From NCBI RefSeq assembly GCF_041911615.1, contig NZ_JAYROR010000052.1:1-15143 (forward strand): DNA of 15,143 nucleotides, written 5' to 3'. The translations under genes were made by a program, and so were the position numbers. Positions 1-8,025 of this stretch are shown piece by piece. The DNA is from Zoogloea sp041911615. Lineage in GTDB: Bacteria; Pseudomonadota; Gammaproteobacteria; Burkholderiales; Rhodocyclaceae. How positions within the stretch are numbered: position 1 is the first letter of the stretch; the number at the start of each line of letters is the position of its first letter. Under the pieces are notes generated by a model. It saw only the letters and a list, made by a program, of their open reading frames with translations. It did not search any database and was not told the DNA's origin.

Positions 1-122
1 ACCGTGTTGCCCTCGGTGGAGAGCGCGCTGACGCGGCTGACGTAGCCCAGGCCCTTGGCCACAGTCTCCACGCCGAGCGCGGCGATCAGGTCATCCTGGG
101 TGAACACTTCGAGCAGCTTCAT
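1..122 (-). CDS. N-terminal fragment of a gene leaving the window, possibly SWIM zinc-finger/SNF2-helicase-like
   Basis: Reading leftward from the ATG at 122-120, an open frame of 40 codons runs off the window edge. It begins MKLLEVFTQDDLIAAL and continues through KGLGYVSRVSAL into a TEGNTV segment. The pattern 'G-x-x-Y-V-x-R-V, then a short beta strand with G-N' resembles the start of SWIM zinc-finger or SNF2-associated proteins. Those begin with a helical segment followed by an R-x-Y-x-V strand and then an Arg-Tyr-containing strand. The diagnostic CxCx(n)CxH zinc motif and any helicase motifs would lie outside the window, so the family name is a guess from a short match. There is no convincing Shine-Dalgarno before the ATG. 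A TATAAA hexamer about 48 nt upstream (170-175) could be its -10 element. The gene is separated from thiC by about 157 nt and a hairpin, so it probably has its own promoter. Confidence 0.55.
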   Translation of the reverse strand, partial: MKLLEVFTQDDLIAALGVETVAKGLGYVSRVSALSTEGNT

Positions 123-169
123 CGGCGCGCGGCAGGCCCGGGGCGGGCGTGAACGGGAAAACCCGACAG

Positions 170-175
170 TTTATA
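170..175 (-). promoter_or_regulatory. Candidate -10 element (TATAAA) for the leftmost gene
   Basis: TATAAA on the minus strand is a 5/6 match to the sigma70 -10 consensus in an otherwise GC-rich gap, about 48 nt before the ATG at 122. No good -35 lies 16-18 nt upstream. A TTGACG hexamer (206-211) is an excellent -35 match but sits 30 nt away, which is too far to pair with it. The assignment is weak. Confidence 0.25.
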
Positions 176-230
176 CGCCAGCCCGCGCCATACGTGTGCG
201 GCGATCGTCAAAATGCGCTCCTGAAATGCG

Positions 231-254
231 GACGGGCCGCATTCGCGGCCCGTC
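231..254 (-). terminator. Hairpin downstream of thiC, probable terminator with weak U-tract
   Basis: A perfect 10-bp stem (GACGGGCCGC pairing with GCGGCCCGTC) closes a 4-nt loop, beginning 26 nt after the thiC stop codon. On the thiC transcript it is followed by CGCATTTCAGG, which has only three consecutive U residues. It is a strong hairpin but an imperfect intrinsic terminator. It may act instead as a 3'-end stabiliser or rely on Rho. Confidence 0.5.
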
Positions 255-279
255 GATGCTCAAGCTGCGCTGTGCGGCA

Positions 280-2196
<1,917 letters not shown>

Positions 2197-2245
2197 GAAG
2201 GCTCCTTGGGAGGGGGGCGCCGAAGGGGAAGGCGCGGCCGGAGCC
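2197..2245 (-). promoter_or_regulatory. thiC ribosome-binding site with potential anti-SD element (riboswitch expression platform)
   Basis: The thiC Shine-Dalgarno, AAGGAG (2207-2202), stands 5 nt before the ATG. Immediately after the aptamer, GGCTCC (2245-2240) is exactly complementary to GGAGCC (2205-2200), which covers the core of this site. The GC-rich stretch between them could form the rest of a sequestering stem-loop. No U-tract follows any hairpin here, so the arrangement suggests control of translation initiation rather than transcription termination. The complementarity is visible in the sequence; its role is inferred. Confidence 0.5.
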
Positions 2246-2339
2246 ACGTTTCCCTACGCCGGCACGACCCGGATCAGGTTCGGAGGGTAAGTCTCAGCCG
2301 GGACATGCGCACCCAAGCGCGCACCGGCACCCCTAACGT
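2246..2339 (-). promoter_or_regulatory. TPP (thiamine pyrophosphate) riboswitch aptamer, THI element
   Basis: The minus-strand leader of thiC contains the conserved THI-box segments in order: TTAGGGGTGCCGG, then GGCTGAGACTTACCCTCCGAA, then CCTGATCCGGGTCGTGCCGG, then CGTAGGGAAACGT. The CUGAGA segment (pyrimidine-binding arm) and CCUGAUCCGGGU segment (pyrophosphate-binding arm) are hallmark elements. A closing P1 helix forms from ACGTT (2339-2335) and AACGT (2250-2246). The GCGCGCTTGGGTGCGC stretch near the 5' side is a variable P3-type arm. The aptamer ends 49 nt before the thiC start codon. In the known class, TPP binding represses expression of thiamine genes. Confidence 0.95.
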
Positions 2340-2347
2340 ATTTCCCC

Positions 2348-2376
2348 AAAGTACTGGAAGCGCAGGGTAAATGCAA
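2348..2376 (-). promoter_or_regulatory. Candidate sigma70-type promoter for thiC
   Basis: TTGCAT (2376-2371) and TACTTT (2353-2348) are separated by exactly 17 nt. The implied start site is about 7 nt further on, at or just before the riboswitch P1 helix, as expected for a riboswitch leader. Each hexamer matches only 3/6 consensus positions, though these include TTG and T-A----T. Position and spacing support it more than sequence does. Confidence 0.45.
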
Positions 2377-2495
2377 GATTCTCCGGGTTTTTCCGGATGA
2401 CGGCGGGCGGCCGTGGCTGGCTAAAGCTTTGGGGCTCCGGCGCCGAAATAGAGGCATCCGGCCTTCGCGGCCCGCCCTTTTTCCGGAGAATCACA

Positions 2496-3971
2496 ATGCG
2501 CTACCGCCTGCGACCCCTTGCCGCCGCCTTGCTGGCCTGCGTCGGCACCACGTCCGCGCTGGCTGCCGACTGGCAGACCGTCGCTTCAGACAAGAAGCGC
2601 ACGATCGAACTCGACCGGGCCAGCATCCTGCAGTCCGATCCCGGCACCAAGGTGGCGTGGGGGCGCATCGTGCTGTCCGAGGCCGAGGCGGCAACGGCCG
2701 GTTACATGGCGGTGAAGGCGTTGAACCGTTACGACTGCCGCAACCAGACCTTCGCGACCATCAAGCGGGTGTACCTCGACGCGGATTCGGCGGTGCTGAA
2801 GGACGAGAAGGTGAAGGTCGAGAAGGACATGCCGGTGGCGCCCGGCAGCGTGGACGAGAAGCTGTGGCGCGACGTGTGCAAGCCGGCGGGCGCGGCCGGC
2901 GGAACGAACGACATTTCGGCGCTGGCGAAGAACGCGGGCAAGGCCGCCCAGGCGAGCCAGGCGAAGCCCGAGCTGCGGGCGGCGGATTACCGCCCGGCCA
3001 AGGGCGTCGACAAGCCGGCGCTGACCCAGGTTTCCGACGCCAAGGCCGAGCACGGGGCCGAGCCGACGATGCCGATCAAGAAGAATTTCATCGACAAGCC
3101 GGCGCCGCCGCCGAAGGCCGAGCCGGCCCCCGAAAAGCCGGTCCAGGCCGAGGCGCCGCCTGAAGTGCGCCGGGTGCCGGCCTACGTGCCCCCGCCGCGC
3201 CCGCGTCCGCGGGTGGTGCGCGCGCCGGCGATGCAGATTGAGGCGCAGGCGGCCCACGGCCCGGCGGCTGCCGGTACGCCGCTGGCCCACCACGACATCC
3301 ACTGGAGCTACGACGGCGAAACCGGACCGGCCAACTGGGGCGTGCTGCGGCCCGACTGGCAACTGTGCGGATCGGGCGAGCGGCAGTCGCCGATCGACAT
3401 CCGCGAGGGCATCAAGGTGGAGCTGGAGCCGATTCGCTTCGATTACCGGCCGACGCCGTTCCGGATCATCGACAACGGCCACACGGTGCAGGTCAACGTC
3501 GGCCCCGGCAACAGCCTGCAGGTGATGGGCCGGTATTACGATCTGGTGCAGTTCCACTTCCACCGCCCGTCCGAGGAGCGCATCAACGGAAAGGGCTTCG
3601 AGATGGTGGCGCATCTGGTCCACAAGGATCTGGACGGCCGTCTGGCGGTGGTGGCGGTGTTGCTGGAGCGGGGGCAGGCGCATCCGCTGGTGCAGACGCT
3701 GTGGAACAACCTGCCCCTCGAGAAGAACGTGGACTATTCGCCCGAGGGGGTGACGATCGATCTGAGCCAGTTGCTGCCGAACGATCGCAATTACTACACC
3801 TACATGGGCTCGCTGACCACGCCCCCGTGCAGCGAAGGGGTGATGTGGATGGTGATGAAGCAGCCGCAGCAGTTGTCGGCCGAGCAGATCGCGATCTTCG
3901 CGCGGATGTATCCGATGAACGCGCGCCCGGTGCAGTCGATCCGCGGTCGGATGATCAAGGAGTCGCGCTGA
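2496..3971 (+). CDS. Exported alpha-class carbonic anhydrase with N-terminal adhesin-E-like domain
   Basis: The product is predicted to hydrate CO2 to bicarbonate in the periplasm. The start at 2496 follows GGAGAA at 5-nt spacing and gives a Sec signal peptide (MRYRLRPLAAALLACVG..., cleavage near Ala23/Ala24). Residues about 25-128 (DWQTVASDKKRTIELDRASI, ending at Cys128) resemble the surface-adhesin E type of small secreted domain. Residues about 129-262 are a Pro/Ala/Lys/Glu-rich, probably disordered linker. Residues about 264-489 are an alpha-carbonic anhydrase domain. Its features are QSPIDI, the HFH zinc ligands His354 and His356, a third ligand His373 in VAHLVH, the proton-shuttle position His329 in NGHTVQV, and the TTPPC gatekeeper region. 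Cys291 and Cys445 can form the disulfide usual for exported bacterial forms. The second-shell Glu normally two residues before the third His ligand is Val371. The gene is divergent from thiC and ends in a strong terminator, so it appears monocistronic. Confidence 0.92.
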   Translation: MRYRLRPLAAALLACVGTTSALAADWQTVASDKKRTIELDRASILQSDPGTKVAWGRIVLSEAEAATAGYMAVKALNRYDCRNQTFATIKRVYLDADSAVLKDEKVKVEKDMPVAPGSVDEKLWRDVCKPAGAAGGTNDISALAKNAGKAAQASQAKPELRAADYRPAKGVDKPALTQVSDAKAEHGAEPTMPIKKNFIDKPAPPPKAEPAPEKPVQAEAPPEVRRVPAYVPPPRPRPRVVRAPAMQIEAQAAHGPAAAGTPLAHHDIHWSYDGETGPANWGVLRPDWQLCGSGERQSPIDIREGIKVELEPIRFDYRPTPFRIIDNGHTVQVNVGPGNSLQVMGRYYDLVQFHFHRPSEERINGKGFEMVAHLVHKDLDGRLAVVAVLLERGQAHPLVQTLWNNLPLEKNVDYSPEGVTIDLSQLLPNDRNYYTYMGSLTTPPCSEGVMWMVMKQPQQLSAEQIAIFARMYPMNARPVQSIRGRMIKESR

Positions 3972-4027
3972 GCGGCGACAGGAGGCGAGGGCCGCCTCCC
4001 CGGGGGGCGGGGCGGGACGGCAGCGTG

Positions 4028-4059
4028 AAGGGCGAACCTGAGGTTCGCCCTTCTTTTTT
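4028..4059 (+). terminator. Intrinsic terminator of the carbonic anhydrase gene
   Basis: A perfect 11-bp stem (AAGGGCGAACC and GGTTCGCCCTT) with a TGA triloop is followed by CTTTTTTG. It starts 57 nt after the stop codon. A second smaller hairpin, GGAGGCG/CGCCTCC (3981-3999), lies between them. The U-tract is present only for plus-strand transcription, so it does not obviously terminate the convergent kinase transcript. Confidence 0.93.
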
Positions 4060-4100
4060 GCAGGGGGCAGCCACGGCGTGGGGGCGACGGCCCCGTTGGC

Positions 4101-7001
4101 TCATTCGCCGGTGCGGGCGGCGAGTTCGGCGATGAGGGTGTCGAGGCTTGCGGCGAGCTGGGCGGCGAGCTGGCGGCTGTGCGTGTCGCCGGCGCGGGCG
4201 GCGTAGTCGGTGGTGGCGGCCAGTTCGTGGATGGCGTCGGCCTTGAGGGTGCCGGCGGTGCCCTTGATGCTGTGGGCGAGGAAGGACAGTTCGGCCAGGT
4301 CGCCGTCGCCGTCGGCGAGGGCGCGCAGGCGCACGACGCTGGTCCGGTAGTTGGCGAGCGCCCGGCTGGCGAGGCGGGTGACGAAGGCGGTCTTGCCCTT
4401 GAACTGGGCTTCGAGGGCGCTCCAGTCGATCAGGCCGTGCGCGGCGGCTTCGACGGGGGATTCGGCGTCGGATGTGGGCATGGGCGTCGGTTCCGGAGTG
4501 GGGGCGGTCATGGTGGTGGAAGGCGGCGGCGCGGCGGCTTCGGTGCGGCTGGATTGCCGGCAGTGTCGCAGGATTTCCTCGACGAGGGTATCCAGTTCGA
4601 GGGGTTTGGGAATGTGGGCGAGCATCCCGGCGGCGAGGCAGTTGCTGCGGGCGTCGGCGCCGGCGTGGGCGGTGAGGCCGAGCACGGGCAACGTCGGGTC
4701 GAGCGTCTTGAGGCGACGGGTGAGCTCGTAACCGTCCATGTCGGGCATCTGGACGTCGGTCAGCACGAGCTGGTAGTAGGCGGTGCCGACGGTGTCGAGC
4801 TGGGCCAGCGCTTCGGCTGCGCCGGGAACGCAATCGATGCGGGCGCCTTCCTGGGCGAGCAGGTCGGCGAGCACCAGGCGGTTGATCTCGTTGTCGTCCA
4901 CGGCGAGCAGGGTCAGCCCGGTCAGTCGGGTGTCGGGCGGGGAGTAGGCGGCGGTCTGGCCGCCGCCGCGGGTACGCAGGCATTCGACGAGGTGGCGCAC
5001 GCGCAGGGGGCGTTCGATGAGCGGCCGCCGACCGGAGAGACCGTCGGCCAGGCCGGACATGTCGAACTCGTCGATGCGCCCGACGAGGGCGACCGGATGG
5101 CCGTCGTCGCGCAGGTTGCGCAGCCACTTGCGCCACATCGGGCCTTCGTCGGCGATGCGCGCGTCGATGGCGATCAGGGCGCCGGCCGGCACCGGCGACA
5201 CCGGTTGTTCGACGGCACTGGCGCTGACGCCCCGGGCCTGCAGTTCGGTGACGAGGGGGGCGCTTTCGTCGGGCGGAAAGCCGGCCAGGAGCAGGTGGCC
5301 GGACGGGGGCGGGCGGTCGTCGGGTTCGGGGGCGATGAGCGGCAGGCGCACGTCGAAGCTGCTGCCGGCGCCCGGGGTGCTGGTGACGAGCATCTGCCCG
5401 CCCATGCTCTTGACGAGGTGGTCGCAGATGGAGAGGCCCAGCCCGGTGCCGCCGAAGCACCGGGTGGTGGCGTTGTCGGCCTGCTCGAAGGGCTGGAACA
5501 GGCGTGCGACTTGTTCGGCGGTCATGCCGATGCCGGTGTCGCTGACCCGCAGGCTGAGGATGTCACCCTCGACGCGCACGTCGAGGGTGACGCTGCCGTG
5601 TTCGGTGAACTTGATCGCGTTGCCGAGCAGATTGACCAGGATCTGCGACAGCCGTAGGGGGTCGCCGCGGCAACTGGCGGGCAGGCCGCGCTCGAGCACG
5701 GTGAAGCCGAGCCCCCGGTTGAAGGCGCGTTCGGCGGTGAGCGTCACGGCGGCGTCGATGACTTTGCCGGGTTCGATGGCGATGCTCTCGACCCGCAGCT
5801 TGCCGGCTTCGATCTTGGAGCAGTCGAGGATGTCGTTGATGACGCCGAGCAGGTGCTGGCCCGATTCGTTGATCCGCGCGAACTGCTGCGCGGCGTTGCG
5901 TCCGGCGGAACTGCGCTGGCCCATCTGGGCGAGGCCGAGGATGGCGTTGAGCGGGGTGCGGATTTCGTGGCTCATGTTGGCGAGGAACTCGCTGCGGGCC
6001 TGGGCGAGCCGTTCGGCCTCGGCGCGGGCGGCGGCGTGGGCGTCCTCGACGCGGCGCCGTTCGCGCATTTCCTGCAGCACGATGAAGATGACCACCAGCG
6101 GCACGGTGCCCATGCCGACCAGCAGCAGCGGCGGCGTCGAGTGGGCGCTCAGCTCCTGCTCGGTGATGAGCATCGCCAGCGAGAACGGCGAGTTGTCGAT
6201 GCCCTGCTTGAGCACCGCGATCAGGCTGGCTTCGTCGTTGAGGAGGGAATGGGTGAGGGTGTTGTTGCCGGCCTTGAGGCGGGTGAGGTGCTCGATGACG
6301 TCGGGGTCGGAGAAGACGGCGGGCGCCTGCTTCGAGATGGGCTGGCCGGTGGCGCCGTACACGACGGCCTCGGGGCGCAGGCTGGCGGTGGCGGACAGGC
6401 GGCTGTCGAGGGGGTCGAAGGCGCAGTGGGCGACGAGGTAGCCGCGGTGCTTGCCCTTGCGGGTCACGGGCTGGATGAGGCGCAGCAGGTGGCCGTCCTC
6501 GTGCAGGCTGAGGGTGACCGGCGCCTGCTGCAGGGTGGTGAGCTGGGCGGCGAGGTCTTCGGCGGTGCCGGTGGGCGCGCTGCCGACGCGGGCGACGATC
6601 TGGCCGTTCTCGTCGATCAGCATGAGCTGCTCGTAGATGTGGGTGAAGCCGAGGCGCTTGCGCTCGAGCAGGAGCTGCAGCTTGTCCTCGATGGCCTGGA
6701 TGTTGATGGCGAGCCCGTAGTCGGAGCTCATGCCGAGATCCTGACTGCCGAAGTAGGCGGTGACCACCTCGGAGGCGGCCAGGTCGGTCAGGTCGTTGTG
6801 GCGTTCGGCGAAGTAGTAGCTGAGGGCGTCGGCCTGGCGGACGAGTTCGAGCTGGGCGGCTTCGAGCAGGTTCTGGCGCAGGCGCTCGCGCATGTCGAGG
6901 TTGTACAGCAGCAGGCCGATCGCGTAGGCGATGAAGATCAGGACGGCGATGAGGCTCTTGCGATAGCGTCTGAGCAGCGGCTCCGCGGGCGACATGGGCA
7001 C
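4101..7001 (-). CDS. Hybrid sensor histidine kinase, HisKA-HATPase-pseudoREC-REC-Hpt (module 1)
   Basis: This is an inner-membrane phosphorelay sensor of 966 residues. TM1 is at about 16-35, followed by a periplasmic sensor region (about 36-288, Cache-like by eye, with strands such as HLLRLIQPVTR...GYLVAHC) and TM2 at about 291-309. A charged coiled-coil linker leads to the HisKA box MSHEIRTPLNAILG with phospho-acceptor His345. The HATPase shows an N box (NLLGNAIKF, Asn461), G1 (DTGIGM) and G2 (GGTGLGLS). Residues about 566-680 are receiver-like but lack the acidic pair. The active receiver (about 695-812) has Asp702/Asp703, acceptor Asp749 and Lys799. A Pro-rich linker leads to an Hpt domain with His910 in AHSIKGTAG. 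The start is uncertain: GTG at 7001 (3 nt after the upstream stop) or ATG at 6995, neither with a clear Shine-Dalgarno. Tight spacing indicates translational coupling with the binding-protein gene. It is a close paralogue of the kinase at 9128-12046. Confidence 0.93.
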   Translation of the reverse strand: MPMSPAEPLLRRYRKSLIAVLIFIAYAIGLLLYNLDMRERLRQNLLEAAQLELVRQADALSYYFAERHNDLTDLAASEVVTAYFGSQDLGMSSDYGLAINIQAIEDKLQLLLERKRLGFTHIYEQLMLIDENGQIVARVGSAPTGTAEDLAAQLTTLQQAPVTLSLHEDGHLLRLIQPVTRKGKHRGYLVAHCAFDPLDSRLSATASLRPEAVVYGATGQPISKQAPAVFSDPDVIEHLTRLKAGNNTLTHSLLNDEASLIAVLKQGIDNSPFSLAMLITEQELSAHSTPPLLLVGMGTVPLVVIFIVLQEMRERRRVEDAHAAARAEAERLAQARSEFLANMSHEIRTPLNAILGLAQMGQRSSAGRNAAQQFARINESGQHLLGVINDILDCSKIEAGKLRVESIAIEPGKVIDAAVTLTAERAFNRGLGFTVLERGLPASCRGDPLRLSQILVNLLGNAIKFTEHGSVTLDVRVEGDILSLRVSDTGIGMTAEQVARLFQPFEQADNATTRCFGGTGLGLSICDHLVKSMGGQMLVTSTPGAGSSFDVRLPLIAPEPDDRPPPSGHLLLAGFPPDESAPLVTELQARGVSASAVEQPVSPVPAGALIAIDARIADEGPMWRKWLRNLRDDGHPVALVGRIDEFDMSGLADGLSGRRPLIERPLRVRHLVECLRTRGGGQTAAYSPPDTRLTGLTLLAVDDNEINRLVLADLLAQEGARIDCVPGAAEALAQLDTVGTAYYQLVLTDVQMPDMDGYELTRRLKTLDPTLPVLGLTAHAGADARSNCLAAGMLAHIPKPLELDTLVEEILRHCRQSSRTEAAAPPPSTTMTAPTPEPTPMPTSDAESPVEAAAHGLIDWSALEAQFKGKTAFVTRLASRALANYRTSVVRLRALADGDGDLAELSFLAHSIKGTAGTLKADAIHELAATTDYAARAGDTHSRQLAAQLAASLDTLIAELAARTGE

Positions 7002-7004
7002 GGG

Positions 7005-7895
7005 TCAGTCGTTGCCGGGCAGACCGGCGAAGAATTGGGGCAGATAGCGCGGCGCGGTGCGGTAGTACTTCTTCACCAGCTTCATGTAGGTGCCGTCCTG
7101 CTTGATGTCGGCGAGGAAGCTGTTGAAGGCGGCGCGCAGCTCCGGCGAACTCTTGCGGAAGGCGGCGGCCATGTCCTGCGGCCCGGAGATGGGGCCGATG
7201 ATCTTGAACTGTCCCGGCCATTTCTCGACGGCGATCATGATGTCGGGCACGTCCAGGAGGGTCATGTCGGCCTCGCCCTTCATCACCGCGGGCACGATGT
7301 CATTGACCGTCGGGCTGCGGGTGAAGCGCTTGAGCGCGTAGCCCTTGCCTTCCAGGTCGTAGAGGTTGGGGTCGAGGCACATGTTGTCCATCACGAAGGT
7401 GCTGCCGAGCTTCATGGCAGCCTTGGTGGCCTTGATGTCCTGGGCCAGATTGCCGCTGGGCTTGATCGGCGTGGCGGCCGATTCGGGGCGTGCGACCAGC
7501 CACACGGCGGACGGGAAGGTGGGGTCGGAGTAGTCGATCAGCTTCTTGCGGGTGGCGAGGACGGTGAGCCCGTTGCTGACGATGTCGCCGCGGATCGGGC
7601 GGCTGGCGGTGGTGTGGGGCGTGGGTTTGTATTCCACGTCCTTGCCGATCAGGTCGCCGAGCAGGTTGGGCCAGGTGGAGGGGACGTATTCGTAGCGCAC
7701 GCCGAGGTGGCGGGCGAAGCGCTGGATCAGTTCGACGTCGAAGCCGTCGCCGCTGCCGGTGTTGAAGTTGGCGTAGGGCACGCCGAGATGGCGCAGCACG
7801 CCGCGTTCGCGGATTTCACGCAGATCGTTGGCCAGGGCGCCCTGGGCGAGCAGCAGCACGACGACGGCCAGGCAGGTCCGCAGGAGACGTGTCAT
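7005..7895 (-). CDS. Periplasmic solute-binding protein, family 3 (module 1)
   Basis: The 296-residue product is exported by a Sec signal peptide (MTRLLRTCLAVVVLLLAQGALA, mature N terminus near Asn23). It has the SBP family 3 (PBPb) layout: LREIRERGVLRHLGVPYANF opens domain 1, and the ligand-cleft segment NGLTVLATRKKLIDYSDPTF matches the 'T-x-x-x-R...VDFS-x-P' pattern of amino-acid-binding relatives. The C-terminal YMKLVKKYYRTAPRYLP is also family-like. The start at 7895 has AAGGGG about 8 nt upstream and gives a proper signal peptide; a 21-residue extension to 7958 would bury it. The gene ends 3 nt before the GTG of the kinase gene. No permease or ATPase gene is adjacent, so the protein probably serves as a ligand-presenting sensor subunit. 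The ligand is unknown; an amino acid or small carboxylate would fit the fold. It is about two-thirds identical by eye to the protein at 12056-12973. Confidence 0.9.
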   Translation of the reverse strand: MTRLLRTCLAVVVLLLAQGALANDLREIRERGVLRHLGVPYANFNTGSGDGFDVELIQRFARHLGVRYEYVPSTWPNLLGDLIGKDVEYKPTPHTTASRPIRGDIVSNGLTVLATRKKLIDYSDPTFPSAVWLVARPESAATPIKPSGNLAQDIKATKAAMKLGSTFVMDNMCLDPNLYDLEGKGYALKRFTRSPTVNDIVPAVMKGEADMTLLDVPDIMIAVEKWPGQFKIIGPISGPQDMAAAFRKSSPELRAAFNSFLADIKQDGTYMKLVKKYYRTAPRYLPQFFAGLPGND

Positions 7896-7942
7896 GGAAA
7901 ACCCCTTCCGTGCCACCCGGGCGCAGGGCAGGTGGCTGATGA

Positions 7943-7961
7943 GCAATGATCGAAGCATTGC
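7943..7961. repeat. Short inverted repeat upstream of the module 1 binding-protein gene
   Basis: GCAATG and CATTGC form a perfect 6-bp dyad around a 7-nt spacer, 48-66 nt upstream of the start at 7895. This is a plausible operator or small hairpin in the leader. No clear -35/-10 pair was found around it. Its function is inferred only from position. Confidence 0.35.
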
Positions 7962-7972
7962 CCATAACGGAA

Positions 7973-8011
7973 GCCGGGGCGATTTCTTTACCCGAATCGC
8001 GTCGCCCCGGC
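7973..8011 (-). terminator. 10-bp stem-loop after the monooxygenase gene, candidate terminator or attenuator
   Basis: GCCGGGGCGA (7973-7982) and TCGCCCCGGC (8002-8011) are perfectly complementary over 10 bp around a 19-nt AT-richer loop. An alternative inner pairing exists (GCGATT with AATCGC). The hairpin begins 14 nt after the monooxygenase stop codon. No U-tract follows it on the minus strand (TTCCGTTATGG), so it is not a classical intrinsic terminator. It could separate the upstream transcript from the module 1 genes or only partly reduce readthrough. Confidence 0.4.
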
Positions 8012-8025
8012 CGAGGGGGCGGCGC

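Noticed and set aside
2382..2397. TCCGG-GTTTTT-CCGGA inverted repeat as a terminator between thiC and the carbonic anhydrase gene
   Set aside because: It has only a 5-bp stem with the T-run inside the loop. It lies between divergent genes, where no transcript needs to end.
2400..2495. A promoter for the carbonic anhydrase gene in this interval
   Set aside because: ATGACG with TAAAGC-like hexamers gives poor matches and spacing. The gene must have a promoter nearby, but I cannot place it.
4081..4094. GGGGC-GACG-GCCCC hairpin as the terminator of kinase 1
   Set aside because: The stem is only 5 bp and no U-tract follows on the minus strand. The stronger 4028-4059 hairpin also lacks U residues in that direction.
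7896..7915. TGGCACG followed by GGGTTTT ahead of the module 1 binding-protein gene as a sigma54 promoter
   Set aside because: The -24-like TGGCACG is good, but the -12 TTGC element is missing and the site directly abuts the start codon.
5853..7949. A 698-codon plus-strand frame opposite kinase 1 and its binding protein
   Set aside because: It is a mirror of the minus-strand codon bias. It spans two unrelated genes and their junction and has no domain I recognise.
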